This document shows positions 47,908-57,739 of a stretch of 64,000 nt of DNA, in pieces. The notes below the pieces were generated by a model that was not told the origin of the DNA, did not search any database, and saw only the letters and a program-made list of their open reading frames with translations. Made by a program: the position numbers and the translations under genes. The DNA is from Bifidobacterium bohemicum DSM 22767 (lineage in GTDB: Bacteria; Actinomycetota; Actinomycetes; Actinomycetales; Bifidobacteriaceae), in assembly GCF_000741525.1 (NCBI RefSeq), contig NZ_JGYP01000002.1:682001-746000 (forward strand). Direction: 5' to 3'. How positions within the stretch are numbered: position 1 is the stretch's first letter; the number at the start of each line of letters is the position of its first letter.

Positions 47908-48640
47908 AACAACTCCTTGCGCTGTGTCGGGTCGGCCACGGCACAAGGTGCGCGACCGTCATACGGTCACGCCTTGTTAACCCATCGAAGGCTCGGCGCA
48001 ACAGCGCAAAGCCACCGATACACGGCGTAAAGATATCACTTATGATAGCAGCTCGTGTGCCCTACGAGCCATGCTTTTTCGAGGTTGGCTCAAATCCAGT
48101 CCGTTTCCACATCAACACCGGGTTCCAAGCCGCCCGTAAATCGCTACCCTGATCGGCTGCCGTCACCTCGCAATGGGGGTGGCCCGCCCAGAAGCGACGC
48201 GATTGGTCCAGGACATTGCGGTTGCCGCATCAAGCTCATATCAGTGTTGCATCGAACTGAACTGAATTGCTCAAAAGGCTTGAAATCATTGGAGAACTGA
48301 GGGAATGCCGAAAAGCGGATGACGAGAGTCAAACTCACGATATTTAAAAGACCACGCATAGAAATATCGTTAGAATTCCAACGTTTTATTGGTTCTTTAG
48401 AAGTCGTTTTTAGTATCCCATGTAACAGCCATGTAACATTCTTCAAAAAACCTCGACCCCAGTGCTTGTTTCCAAACATCGGGGCCAGCGGCATAATCAG
48501 CGGGATGTAACAGACACCCCATCCGTTGCGGCCTCTCTGAGTAAAAGCTTTAATGGCCGGCTGAAATCCCAGCGAGTTACCCTGCCGCAACTGATACTGG
48601 CATCATATCACAGACGCTAATATTCCTTTTCTCGGATAGA
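47908..48640. other. Intergenic region, no gene; contains a tRNA-Gly-end copy
   Basis: About 730 bases, A+T-rich after 48230. Nothing codes convincingly. A degenerate copy of the tRNA-Gly 3' end lies at 48313-48335 and is listed separately. Confidence 0.5.
48313..48335. repeat. Degenerate copy of the tRNA-Gly 3' end (possible attachment site)
   Basis: AAGCGGATGACGAGAGTCAA (from 48313) continues to AACTC and matches the 3' end of tRNA-Gly at 49594-49616 (GAGCGGATGACGGGAGTCGA, AACCC) at about 19 of 23 positions, in direct orientation. Together with the tRNA it brackets about 1.3 kb of transposase and resolvase debris. Confidence 0.55.
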
Positions 48641-48715
48641 ATGAAACCGTCGTCAACGCCTTTTACCCGGGTGGAGGCGGCCGTGCGGTCTTCCGGCCGT
48701 ATCGACCTCGCCGCG

Positions 48716-48810
48716 CTCGTCGTCATCTGGAGGCATCGCAGGCGCTAGCTAGGGCAGGCCCGGCGCGGGGCGACCCGCGTCGGACACTTCCTCCTTCGGT
48801 CCTTTGACTG
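48716..48810. repeat. 95-bp repeat, copy A (inverted copy at 57968-58062)
   Basis: CTCGTCGTCATCTGGAGG... to ...GGTCCTTTGACTG here matches, on the opposite strand, 57968-58062 with roughly 85-88% identity by eye. In both copies a small membrane-protein-like reading frame (ending V-V-I-W-R-x-R-R-R) meets a resolvase C terminus head-on at TAGCTAGGGC. Confidence 0.75.
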
Positions 48811-48950
48811 TTCGGTTTCATTCTTCGTGTTGTCGAGCGTGCGGTGGATGGCGGCGCGACCGACGTCAAATCGGGCGGCGATCTCGTTGACGGTGACGGT
48901 GCCGGACCCGTAGAACTCAGGGACCCCGCCCAGCGTGGGCCCGGGTGAGT
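48748..48950 (-). pseudogene. C-terminal remnant of a serine resolvase
   Basis: The minus strand reads PEFYGSGTVTVNEIAARFDV, GRAAIHRTLDNTKNETEQSK, DRRRKCPTRVAPRRACPS. The segment T-V-N-E-I-A-A-R-F-x-V-G-R-A-x-I-x-R-x-L-D is the C-terminal helix-turn-helix of serine resolvases/invertases. The catalytic N-terminal domain (with Y-A-R-V-S) is missing here. It belongs to the debris next to tRNA-Gly; a detached resolvase N terminus occurs at 58842. Confidence 0.75.
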
Positions 48951-49020
48951 TTGGGCTTGCGCCCGCCCTTATGTCCTCGGCGACGTGCGAGCTGGAGGCC
49001 GGTGCGCGCCCGCGCCATGA

Positions 49021-49293
49021 TCCCAGGAGGATCTCCGAGCACGTCATGGACGCGTTCATCACCATGCAGGGGGAGTGCGCGGAGCCGATACCGCACACCA
49101 ACAGCCTCGTCGAGTCAAGGAACCGCCGGCCGCGCGACATGCCCCACAGCCACAAGGCCCATCGACGTTGCACAAGATCAAGGCCATCCGCCGGTGGTGC
49201 CACATGCACACCCCGGCACCGGAATCCTGCGCATGGCTCGCCACCCACGCCATCACCGACGAACAGATCGAACGGCTCAACGAACAGGCATGA
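49021..49293 (+). pseudogene. C-terminal remnant of an insertion-sequence transposase
   Basis: The plus strand reads EPIPHTNSLVESRNRRPRDM, then after a frameshift near 49165 LHKIKAIRRWCHMHTPAPES, AWLATHAITDEQIERLNEQA and a stop at 49293. The patterns P-H-T-N-x-x-E and I-K-A-x-x-W-W-C-x-M-H-x-P resemble the end of IS1249-like transposases known from actinobacteria. Only the last quarter remains and it is frameshifted. Family assignment is tentative. Confidence 0.55.
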
Positions 49294-49549
49294 CAACACT
49301 CGCCCAAAGGCGCGGCACGCACCCTCGGCACACCGGAGAACTGGGGCACCGGCATCGATCGGAACGAAATTCCACACCCCCAACCAGATACCCCAATGCC
49401 ACCGACTAGAGACACGTTTTTTGGCCTATAACCCCGGTAACGCGCATGAGCAAGGAGATAGAAAAGGCGGAGACGATTAGCCACCAACAAAACCGGCAAC
49501 AATTTATCAAAATCGCAGTGATGTACGTGATTTTCCTGAATCACAGAAA

Positions 49550-49565
49550 CGTTGATAAATCAACG
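49550..49565 (-). terminator. Hairpin downstream of tRNA-Gly
   Basis: CGTTGATAAATCAACG is a perfect inverted repeat 30 bases beyond the tRNA 3' end on the minus strand, followed there by TTT. A likely tRNA terminator. Confidence 0.5.
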
Positions 49566-49594
49566 ATTTTGGTAGACTTCGTTGATACCCAAAG

Positions 49595-49665
49595 AGCGGA
49601 TGACGGGAGTCGAACCCGCCTCTGAAGCTTGGGAAGCTTCCATTCTACCGATGAACTACATCCGC
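49595..49665 (-). tRNA. tRNA-Gly, anticodon CCC
   Basis: The minus strand folds as a full cloverleaf of 71 nt: acceptor GCGGATG/CATCCGC, D arm with AGTTCATCGGTAGAAT, anticodon stem GAAGC/GCTTC around loop TTCCCAA (anticodon CCC), and T arm with GGTTCGACTCC. Discriminator base is T and CCA is not encoded. Element debris lies against its 3' end. Confidence 0.93.
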
Positions 49666-49852
49666 AATCGTACGCACACGACACATACGCTTAGTTATTC
49701 TACCACAGGCCGTCGGCAACCGTGCCGAACCCGTGTCCTACTTACGAGTGCAACATCCTTCCAGGCAATGGAATCCGAATAATTCCGTCATCCCGCGGAT
49801 GTCGCACATCTCAATTGAACTCGGGCGCAATCGACGAATCATTATCGGATTC

Positions 49853-50788
49853 TTAACGACTCCGAGGCGCTGTTGACGAGCCCTCGACCGCATCCATCTG
49901 GCGCGCCATCTGCATCAGGCGCGCGATGCGCTCGGAGGTCGGCGGGTGCGTGGAGAACAGTCGGCTGAAACCTTCGGATCGGAACGGGTTCTGAATCATC
50001 ATGGCGGCGGCTGATTGCGTGCCGGCGGTCTGCGGGAGCGGATCGGCGGCCGCGCCGTGTTCGATCTTGTTGAGCGCCGAAGCCAACGCCTCCGGGTCGC
50101 CCGTAAGTCTGCTGCCGTCCTCGTCCGCGTCATACTCGCGCGTGCGGGAAATGGCCAGCTGGATCAGCGAGGCGCCGATCGGCGCAAGAACCGAACTGAT
50201 CAGCACTCCAAGCAGTCCGGAAATTCCAGAAGCTCCGTTCCGGTCATCGTCGCGCGCGCCACCGCCGAAATACATGAGCGAATAGCCCAGATACGTAATC
50301 ACCGTCGCCATCGCGGAAGCCACGGCAGAGGTGAGGATGTCGTGATTGTAGACGTGCATCAACTCGTGGCCCAGAACTCCTCGAACTTCGCGTTCGTTCA
50401 GAATCCGCAAAATGCCCTGCGTGCAGCAGACGGCCGCGTGCCGCTCGTTGCGCCCGGTTGCGAAAGCGTTCGGACTGGTGGTCGGCGCGATGTAGATGCG
50501 CGGCATCGGCTTACCTGCCCGACCCGAAAGCTCACGAACGATGCGATAGAGTTCGGGTGCCTCGGCTTCCGACACCTGTTGTGCCCCCATCGAGGCAATC
50601 GCGACGCGATCCGAGAACCAGTATGATCCGAACGTCATCGCAAGCCCGATGACGACGTACACCCCCAATGTGCCGCTACTGGCCCCGGTCAACCACCAAA
50701 TGACCATGATGACGGCCCACATCAGCCCGAAGAGCAGTGTGGTCTTAAGTCCGTTCCAATGCCCGTGTACCTTAAACGTGCTGTCCAT
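49853..50788 (-). CDS. htpX: HtpX-like membrane zinc protease
   Basis: A 311-residue membrane metalloprotease. Two helices (LKTTLLFGLMWAVIMVIWWL and LGVYVVIGLAMTFGSYWFSD) precede the catalytic domain with GVLGHELMHVYNHD, where HELMH is the zinc HExxH motif (about residues 139-143), and the third ligand Glu in REYDADEDGSRLTG. Helices SAVASAMATVITYLGYSLMY and ISGLLGVLISSVLAPIGASL follow. HtpX acts in quality control of membrane proteins. MDSTFKVHG at 50788 matches the usual start, though its ribosome site is weak and an in-frame ATG at 50809 is possible. Confidence 0.9.
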   Translation of the reverse strand: MDSTFKVHGHWNGLKTTLLFGLMWAVIMVIWWLTGASSGTLGVYVVIGLAMTFGSYWFSDRVAIASMGAQQVSEAEAPELYRIVRELSGRAGKPMPRIYIAPTTSPNAFATGRNERHAAVCCTQGILRILNEREVRGVLGHELMHVYNHDILTSAVASAMATVITYLGYSLMYFGGGARDDDRNGASGISGLLGVLISSVLAPIGASLIQLAISRTREYDADEDGSRLTGDPEALASALNKIEHGAAADPLPQTAGTQSAAAMMIQNPFRSEGFSRLFSTHPPTSERIARLMQMARQMDAVEGSSTAPRSR

Positions 50789-51096
50789 AACCCAGATTCT
50801 AGTCGTCATATCTGTACTTTTGCTGTGAAGTACCCGAACGGAATGGAGACACGGCAAACGGGCACACAGTACGACCTGAGCACTGCGAACACACCGCCAG
50901 GCCAATAATCACGACAGAATCGCTACTTCGTCAACACCGATCAATTACGCTGCCGATGTACCCTTGCCACAAAGTCGTTTCAGACCAATGATCGACAAAA
51001 CCGGTTTCCCGCGAGCCTTGAAGTCACCGCCGTTGCTTACGACGAAAACAAAGCGACCACCCGCCGAAAACTCCGACGGTGGCCGCTTCTATGATG
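50789..51096. other. Intergenic region, nothing recognised
   Basis: About 308 bases between fpr and htpX, both on the minus strand. It must contain the htpX promoter. No coding frame is convincing. Confidence 0.4.
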
Positions 51097-52554
51097 TCAG
51101 CCTAAGGCCAGGGACCGCATCTGGTCCGGGTCGATCACCTTTTTGTGATCGCGACCCTCCTTGGCGCCCTCGGCGCGCTCGTAGGCGTCAACGCGCTTCC
51201 ATCCGGCGAAGTCGATCGGCCTGACGCCACGTTCGTCGAGCAGACGGTCGATGGACCCGGGGTCGCGGTCCTTCGCAGGCAGCCCACCCTGAGCCAAATC
51301 CTCAAGCATGTTTCCGACGATCGCCAACGCATCGGATTTGGTGGAGCCGATCAGCCCGACCGGCCCCCGCTTTGCCCAGCCCGTTGCATACAGTCGCGGG
51401 CACACAGCCGCATCCCCCGTCTCGTCGGAGCTTGCGGGATTGTCGATGATGCGCCCGTCCACGTTCGCCAGCACGCTGCGACGCTCGTCATAGGCCACCC
51501 CCGGCACGCTCGCGGGTTTGTATCCGATGGCATGATAGACCGCCCCGACCGGATAGTCCACAAACTCACCGGTGTGGCGCATCACGCCGTCAGCTCCGGT
51601 CTGCGTGTGCTCGACTCGCAGCCCGACGACGTGGCCGTCCTGCCCCAGAACCTCAGTGGGCGCGGCGTTGAAGTGGAGATAGTACTTTCGTGGTGCGGGG
51701 TTTCCTTCGAAATCGACACCCCCGGCATCTTCCATGTCCTCGGCCATTTCGCGAATCACGAAAAGCTCCTCGACCATCTGTCGCGTGAGCTTGTCCTGTC
51801 CGGCGACCTCGATGGTCTGATCATCCAGTTCGAAGTCGTCCTCGTTGATGATCAGCTGCACGCCCGGCAGCTTCTCCATCTCGCGCAGCTCCTGCACGCT
51901 GAACTTGGCCTGCGCCACTCCACGCCGGATGAACAGGTGCAGTTCACGCGCCTTGTTTTGCGCGATTCCCTCGTAAACGTTGTCGGGGATATCGGTGCGT
52001 TCCTTCAAGTCGTCGGCGTTGCGCACCAGCTCGCGCGCCACGTCCATCGCCACATTGCCTCCGCCGATCACCGCCACGCTTTCGGCATCGAGCGGCCATG
52101 TGCGGGCGCCGGTCGGATAGCCGTCGTACCATTCCACGAACCGCGCGGCGCCGTGGACTCCGTCGAGGTCCGCGCCCGGAATCGTCAACAGCTTGTCGGC
52201 CACCGCACCCGTGGCGAACAGCACCTCGTCGTAGCGCGCCAGCAGGTCGTCCAGCGTCACGTCGCGTCCGAATTCAACATCGCAGTACAGGTGAATGTCG
52301 GGGTTGTCCAGCGTCTTCTCAAGCGCGTCCGCAATGAATTTGATGGCCGGGTGGTCGGGCGCCACACCGTAACGCACAAGCCCGAACGGCACCGGCAGCT
52401 TCTCGAACAGGTCGATACGCGCATGGCCTGGAAGGCCAAGGTCCGCTCCGCGCTTGGCCAGTTCACGCAGGAAAATATCGGAGGAGTACACACCTGCGGG
52501 GCCGGCCCCGACGACGGCGATACGCAGTTCGTTGTCATTATCGTTTTCAGTCAT
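51097..52554 (-). CDS. Ferredoxin/adrenodoxin-type NADP+ reductase (FprA-like)
   Basis: A 485-residue FAD/NADP flavoprotein. The FAD-binding Rossmann motif VVGAGPAGVYSSDIFLREL is at residues 12-30; LPVPFGLVRYGVAPDHPAIK is a hallmark of the FprA group; the NADP motif VIGGGNVAMDVARELVRNAD and LYATGWAKRGPVGLIGSTKS complete it. It moves electrons between NADPH and ferredoxin-type carriers. ATG 52554 (MTENDND) gives the family's usual length; the frame is open further upstream without a start signal. It lies downstream of htrA in the same orientation but separated by 298 bases. Confidence 0.92.
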   Translation of the reverse strand: MTENDNDNELRIAVVGAGPAGVYSSDIFLRELAKRGADLGLPGHARIDLFEKLPVPFGLVRYGVAPDHPAIKFIADALEKTLDNPDIHLYCDVEFGRDVTLDDLLARYDEVLFATGAVADKLLTIPGADLDGVHGAARFVEWYDGYPTGARTWPLDAESVAVIGGGNVAMDVARELVRNADDLKERTDIPDNVYEGIAQNKARELHLFIRRGVAQAKFSVQELREMEKLPGVQLIINEDDFELDDQTIEVAGQDKLTRQMVEELFVIREMAEDMEDAGGVDFEGNPAPRKYYLHFNAAPTEVLGQDGHVVGLRVEHTQTGADGVMRHTGEFVDYPVGAVYHAIGYKPASVPGVAYDERRSVLANVDGRIIDNPASSDETGDAAVCPRLYATGWAKRGPVGLIGSTKSDALAIVGNMLEDLAQGGLPAKDRDPGSIDRLLDERGVRPIDFAGWKRVDAYERAEGAKEGRDHKKVIDPDQMRSLALG

Positions 52555-52747
52555 AGCTTCTAGATTATCGCAACGGGAAGGATTACGGAAAATTATTGCT
52601 CCCGGAACAAGCCCCATACATGACCAGAACAGATGGCTCGACCAAAGCACCGGGCCACCACCGTGCAGGCGCAACCAATCCGGTGGAACACCCCGCAAAC
52701 CGGCGCATCGCCAGCAAATTCACGACAGAAAACCCAAGAGAATAGAC

Positions 52748-52808
52748 TCGGCGGGCGAGGCTCCGAACGACATGGACCATATGCCGTTCCAGCGCCCCCG
52801 CCCGCCGA
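52748..52808 (-). terminator. Inverted repeat after htrA
   Basis: TCGGCGGGCG (52748-52757) and CGCCCGCCGA (52799-52808) are perfectly complementary 10-bp arms, 45 bases past the htrA stop; the loop is long (41 nt) and there is no T-run. Confidence 0.35.
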
Positions 52809-52852
52809 ATCGTTACCTCCGAAATCCGTTCAACGATTCCGGTTTCACCGAT

Positions 52853-54751
52853 TTACCAAAGGCCGAAGGGATCGAACAGGCCGCCGCCACCGTTGCCGTC
52901 CGAACCGTCACTGCCGGAACCGTTGCCGTTGTTGCTCTTGCCCTTATTCCCGTTCTGCTTCGGCGTTTCGGAACGGTTGGAGCCGCTGACCTTCGACTCC
53001 TGCTGGTCAAGCGTGACGTCCACCTCAATGGTCTTGCCGTCACGAACGACCGTCAGTTTCGCCTTGTCGCCCAGGGAGGCCGCACGTACGTACCCGAGCA
53101 GCGCGGAATTCGAACCCACCGCGTTGCCGTCGAAGGCGACGATCGTGTCGTTGGCCTTGATGCCGGCCTTCGCCGCCGGGCTACCTGGCGAAACGGCGGC
53201 GCCGCCATTGGAAGGAGTGGTCACCTGCGCGCCGCCGCGAGTGATGCCGTCGGCCTCGACCGTCGCGCTCTTGATTGCGACGCCAAGCACGGCGTGCTTG
53301 ACCGAACCGTTTTCCAGAATCTCGTTGGAAATGCGCTTGACGAGATTCGAGGGGATGGCGAAACCGATGCCGATGGAACCCGACTGTCCACCAGAGGAGG
53401 ACGCGGAGGCGATCGAGGAGTTGATGCCGATGACCTGTCCGGCCGCGTTGAAGGTCGGCCCGCCTGAATTGCCCGGATTAATCGCCGCATCGATCTGGAC
53501 CGCGTTGGTGACGATCTCGGATTGCTGATTGTCGTCCATCACCGAAACCGGACGTTCCAACGCTGAAACGATGCCGGTGGTGGCGGTGTCGTCGTAACCG
53601 AGCGGATTGCCCACGGCCATCACGTTCTCGCCGACCGCAAGCTTGTCCGAATCCGCGAACGCCACAGGCCTCAGATCACTGGGCGGGTTCTGCAGCTTGA
53701 TGACCGCCAGATCCGTGGAAGGATCGGCACCTACCACGTCGGCCTTGTACATCTGACCGTTCGAAAGAGTCACGGTAATGTCTGTGCTGCCGGAGATGAC
53801 GTGGTTGTTGGTCACGACATGCCCTTTGTCGTCGAGCACCGCACCGGAGCCCTTCGCGACGCCTTGGCTCACCGTTGACTGAATCGAAACAACCGACCCC
53901 TGCACATTCTGCGCGACCGACTGCCAGTCCGGGGCCTGACCTCCCTTGACCGAAGCGGAGCCGGAGCCGGATTTGTTCGACGAGATGCCCGACATCGAAC
54001 CGGAGGAAGGCACCTTGATCCAACCATTCGAAATGCCGGCCCAGCCAAGGCCGAGGCACAGGAAGGCCGCGACCAAGGCGGCCACCACCGCGGTGATGAC
54101 ATTGCTCGACGTCATACCGGACTGCCTTGCCGCGCCTGGCGCACCGTTCGGCCCCTGCGGGACATTTGGATCTTGCGGAACGTTGGGGCCATAGAAACCA
54201 CCACCATTGGCTCCGGCACCCGCGCCGTTGAATTGACCCTGCGCATAGTACGGGTTGGCCTGGGGCGAACCGTTCCGGGATTCGGAAGAACCCCGGTTGC
54301 CTTCAAAGCCGCGGAAGATGCCGTTCCAAGGCATGCCTTTGGCAAAATCATCGCCCGGGTTGGACGGATTGCCTTGGTCCTTGGGGGTCTGACCATACTG
54401 CGGATTCGCGCCTGCCGCATTTTGCGTTGGAACCGTGCCGTACGCACCGTATTCCGGAGCGGGACGATATTGAGCCGTCGCGGATGCGGATGGTTCAGTC
54501 CCCGCATCGGCATCGGCCTGCTCGGAATCCCGGGTAGGCCGTGAAGACGCGCCATCAGGCCGATAAGTCGTGTGGAAAGTCTCGGTTGGAGCGGTGCCGG
54601 TATCCTGTGTCGCATTTACGCCATTCGGAATCACTTCGGTCGGAATCTGACCACTCGCATCGTCGCGGACATTCGAAGATGTCGTCTGCGTATCCTCATT
54701 AGGACGCGGGCGCTGGCTTGAACCCCACTCGTCCTTGTTATCTTCAGCCAT
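52853..54751 (-). CDS. HtrA/DegP-like membrane-anchored serine protease with PDZ domain
   Basis: A 632-residue protein. Residues 1-210 are a cytoplasmic, disordered Asn/Gln/Pro/Gly-rich region; a single membrane helix (ITAVVAALVAAFLCLGLGWA) spans about 213-238; the trypsin-like domain has His in VVTNNHVISGST (about 313), Asp in GADPSTDLAVIKL (about 344) and Ser in NPGNSGGPTFNAAGQVIGIN (about 427). One PDZ domain follows (GSPAAKAGIKANDTIVAFDG) and a Gly/Ser/Asn-rich tail ends in FDPFGLW. The catalytic triad is intact. It degrades misfolded proteins outside the membrane. AAGGAG precedes ATG 54751. Confidence 0.93.
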   Translation of the reverse strand: MAEDNKDEWGSSQRPRPNEDTQTTSSNVRDDASGQIPTEVIPNGVNATQDTGTAPTETFHTTYRPDGASSRPTRDSEQADADAGTEPSASATAQYRPAPEYGAYGTVPTQNAAGANPQYGQTPKDQGNPSNPGDDFAKGMPWNGIFRGFEGNRGSSESRNGSPQANPYYAQGQFNGAGAGANGGGFYGPNVPQDPNVPQGPNGAPGAARQSGMTSSNVITAVVAALVAAFLCLGLGWAGISNGWIKVPSSGSMSGISSNKSGSGSASVKGGQAPDWQSVAQNVQGSVVSIQSTVSQGVAKGSGAVLDDKGHVVTNNHVISGSTDITVTLSNGQMYKADVVGADPSTDLAVIKLQNPPSDLRPVAFADSDKLAVGENVMAVGNPLGYDDTATTGIVSALERPVSVMDDNQQSEIVTNAVQIDAAINPGNSGGPTFNAAGQVIGINSSIASASSSGGQSGSIGIGFAIPSNLVKRISNEILENGSVKHAVLGVAIKSATVEADGITRGGAQVTTPSNGGAAVSPGSPAAKAGIKANDTIVAFDGNAVGSNSALLGYVRAASLGDKAKLTVVRDGKTIEVDVTLDQQESKVSGSNRSETPKQNGNKGKSNNGNGSGSDGSDGNGGGGLFDPFGLW

Positions 54752-54993
54752 TGCTGCTCCTTATGTACGGTTGTACGGTCTCAATAAACAGTCTTACCAA
54801 GCGTTCGACACCGCGTCATATTATGACACCACCGCAGAACGTGATACCTATAGTAAAGCACCCGTTCTCAACGTTTGCTGAATGTTTCTTGAAAGAAATA
54901 CCTCAACCCCTTACGATATTACTTAGCACCACCGATTGCCACGAATGGCCTACTTGCGCTTATTTGAGACCGCCTTCGCCTAGAGTGAATGCC

Positions 54994-56508
54994 ATGAGCA
55001 CTTTTGACATTGACAGACCGGCAGCAGGCAACGACGAGAGTCCGTCCGCCCTGAACGAGGGCAACACGCACGATGTGTCGCGCGAGTCCAAGCTTTCTCG
55101 CAACACCGATACCGTCATGCGTCGGGGGACGCCGAATGTGGCCTCCGAAGCGACTCTACACGCGCAAACACATTCCGGCACGAACAGCTGGAACCCGGCA
55201 CCAAGCGCTTCGGGACTTCTCGAACACCCGCTTGGGGCCGTCAAAGGCAAGCCCGCGGACCGCAGCAAGTTCTGGTTCGAACAGAAGACGCGGCTGGCGG
55301 ACTCGGCCAAAGGACTTGGACGCGGCGGAGCCCGATACGGACGCACCGGTGTTCTGCACACTCCGCACGGCGATATTCGCACGCCGGTGTTCGTGCCGGT
55401 GGCCACGCAGGCCGCAATGAAGGGCGTTCTGCCGGAGATGATGAAGGATATGGGCGCGCAATGCCTGCTATCCAACGCATTCCACCTGTTCGAACGTCCC
55501 GGCGAGAACATCCTTGACGAGGCCGGCGGGCTGGCACGATTCGAGAATTGGGACGGACCGACCTTCACCGATTCGGGTGGGTTTCAAGTGCTTTCGCTGG
55601 GAGCCGGGTTCAAAAAGACGCTTGCGATGGACGTCACCGACATGAAGTCCGACGACGTGATCGCTCCAGGACGCGAGCGTAAGGCGTTCGTGGACGAGGA
55701 CGGCGTGACGTTCAAATCCCCGCTCAACGGGGCGGAGCACCGTTTTTCCGCCGAAATCTCGATGGGCATCCAGCATAAGATCGGTGCGGACATCATGTTC
55801 GCCTTCGACGAGCTGACCACGTTGATGAACACGCGCGGCTATCAGGAGCAATCGGTCGAGCGCACCTTCCGCTGGGCGAAACGTTGCGTGACGGAGCACC
55901 AGCGGCTTACGGAGGCGCGGCTGGGCAAACCGTACCAGGCGCTTTACGGTGTGGTGCAGGGTGCGAATTACGAGGACCTGCGGCGTAAAGCGGCTTCCCA
56001 GATCGCCTCGCTCGATTTCGACGGCGTGGGTATCGGCGGGGCCATCGAGAAGCGCATCATCGGCGACATATGTGCGTGGATCTGCGATGAGATGCCTGAA
56101 AGCCGGCCTCGGCATGTCCTTGGAATCGCGGCGGTGGATGACATCTTCGCCTGTGCGGAGAACGGCGGCGACACCTTCGACTGCGTGGCTCCGGCCCGTT
56201 GTGCCCGCAACGGCGCCATCTACACGCGCGACGGCCGGTACAACATCAAACGTGTGGCGAACAAGCGCGATTTCGGACCGCTTGAGGAAGGCTGCGACTG
56301 CTACACATGCACGCACTACTCGCGCGCCTACGTCGATCATCTGCTCCGCGCGCACGAAATCAACGGGGCCACCTTGGCCACCATCCATAATGAGCGCTTC
56401 TTCATCAAGCTGCTCGACGACATCCGGGACTCGATCGACGGCGGTTACTTCGATGAATTCCGCGACGAGACCCTCGCCCGCTACTATGCGCACGGATCCA
56501 AGGGGTGA
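54994..56508 (+). CDS. tgt: Queuine tRNA-ribosyltransferase
   Basis: TGT swaps the wobble guanine of GUN-anticodon tRNAs for queuine or preQ1. The catalytic domain starts near residue 105 (GRTGVLHTPHGDIRTPVFVP) and contains FTDSGGFQVLSLGAGFKK, SMGIQHKIGADIMFAFDELT with the catalytic Asp, GVGIGGAIEKRI, and the zinc site C-D-C-Y-T-C with a later His. The first 95 residues are Ser/Asn/Thr-rich and not part of the family. ATG 54994 (MSTFDIDRP) has only a weak ribosome site, so a later start is possible; ATG MRRGTPNVAS is an alternative. It is divergent from htrA. No queuosine-synthesis gene is nearby. Confidence 0.93.
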   Translation: MSTFDIDRPAAGNDESPSALNEGNTHDVSRESKLSRNTDTVMRRGTPNVASEATLHAQTHSGTNSWNPAPSASGLLEHPLGAVKGKPADRSKFWFEQKTRLADSAKGLGRGGARYGRTGVLHTPHGDIRTPVFVPVATQAAMKGVLPEMMKDMGAQCLLSNAFHLFERPGENILDEAGGLARFENWDGPTFTDSGGFQVLSLGAGFKKTLAMDVTDMKSDDVIAPGRERKAFVDEDGVTFKSPLNGAEHRFSAEISMGIQHKIGADIMFAFDELTTLMNTRGYQEQSVERTFRWAKRCVTEHQRLTEARLGKPYQALYGVVQGANYEDLRRKAASQIASLDFDGVGIGGAIEKRIIGDICAWICDEMPESRPRHVLGIAAVDDIFACAENGGDTFDCVAPARCARNGAIYTRDGRYNIKRVANKRDFGPLEEGCDCYTCTHYSRAYVDHLLRAHEINGATLATIHNERFFIKLLDDIRDSIDGGYFDEFRDETLARYYAHGSKG

Positions 56509-56636
56509 ACGGACGTTCCGGCCCGGCTCACACATAATAGGTGACGTATATCACACATGGGGCCTCCCCGCAGACTTCCTCTGCCGTCGTTCAGGTACGA
56601 TGGGAGACGCTCACCAGCGGCCACGAAAGGGTTGAC

Positions 56637-57476
56637 ATGGATTTGCATGAAGCGATGCTGCAACGGCATTCCGTAAGAATGTATACGGACGAGGCGGTCA
56701 AAGCCGATGCCCTACAAGCCATCGAAACGCAGATAACGAGTTGCAATGCGGCTTCGGGCCTTCACATCCAGATGGCAAGCGGGTTGGACGACGCGTTTTG
56801 CGGATATAAGACGCATTACGGTCGCTTTGCTGGGGTCCACAACGCCATCGCTCTGATAGCCGACATCCCATTGCCTTATGATTTGCAGCCAGGAAAGACG
56901 GGCAACGGCGCCGCGGACCACATTCCGAGGCAGGAGGCCTCGATTGAGGAAGCCGTGGGCTGGTACGGGGAGCGGCTGGCGTTGACGCTGACGCAGCTTG
57001 GTCTCGCCTGCTCGTGGGCGGTGCTCGACGACGCGACGAATGGTTGGTGGGACCTCGATGGCACCGAACGCGTCATGTGGGTGATCGCGTTCGGTCACGC
57101 GGCACGCCCCGGGGCCAGGCATCACAGCAAACCGCTGGAATCATTGTGCTCGTTGACCGCCAGTCTAGGGGCAAACGCGACACTGGCCGACGCGCCCGAG
57201 TGGTTCCGGCGCGGCGTCGAGGCGGCCTCGCTCGCCCCCACGTCCCTCGGCCAGCAACCATTTATTTTCGAACTTGCCTCTCGATCGTCCACTGAGCCCG
57301 CATCGGCGTCTGTCGCGGATCAAGAACCGTACGGAGCCGGTTCAAGAAGCAAGTCGGCAACCGCCGAGGTAATCGCGCGCGCCACGCCCGGCCTTTTCGC
57401 CCACGTAGGGCTCGGCTGCGCCAAGTGCCACTTCGAGATCGGAGCCGGCGCCGAGCATTTTGTTTGGAAGCGCTAA
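56637..57476 (+). CDS. Nitroreductase-family FMN protein
   Basis: A 279-residue two-lobed nitroreductase-like protein starting MDLHEAMLQRHSVRMYTDE, the typical R-H-S-V-R FMN-phosphate site. VGWYGERLALTLTQLGLACS and SLAPTSLGQQPFIFELA provide the second part of the flavin site; the C terminus GLFAHVGLGCAKCHFEIGAG is that of the TM-nitroreductase group. Such enzymes reduce nitro compounds, quinones or flavins with NAD(P)H; substrate unknown. GAAAGGG upstream fixes ATG 56637. It follows tgt by 128 bases in the same orientation and may be co-transcribed. Confidence 0.85.
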   Translation: MDLHEAMLQRHSVRMYTDEAVKADALQAIETQITSCNAASGLHIQMASGLDDAFCGYKTHYGRFAGVHNAIALIADIPLPYDLQPGKTGNGAADHIPRQEASIEEAVGWYGERLALTLTQLGLACSWAVLDDATNGWWDLDGTERVMWVIAFGHAARPGARHHSKPLESLCSLTASLGANATLADAPEWFRRGVEAASLAPTSLGQQPFIFELASRSSTEPASASVADQEPYGAGSRSKSATAEVIARATPGLFAHVGLGCAKCHFEIGAGAEHFVWKR

Positions 57477-57739
57477 AGCAGTATCTTCACCCCTCCCACC
57501 GCCTTTCATTCCACAGGCGCCTTACGACGGGGAAAGCCGCACGAAATGGCACGCAATGGGTTTGTTCCAACGCGGCTATGCTCCATCATCGCCGGTTCTC
57601 TCACTCCACCGTGCGTCCCGGGAACGGGATTCGACCGGATGTTTGCGGCGACGATGGCAGGCAGAGGCCCACTAACTCAACACGCCGTTTGCCCTCGGTT
57701 GCATTCGTCCTTGGGCGGCGGTAATCTTGTCCCTTGTCT

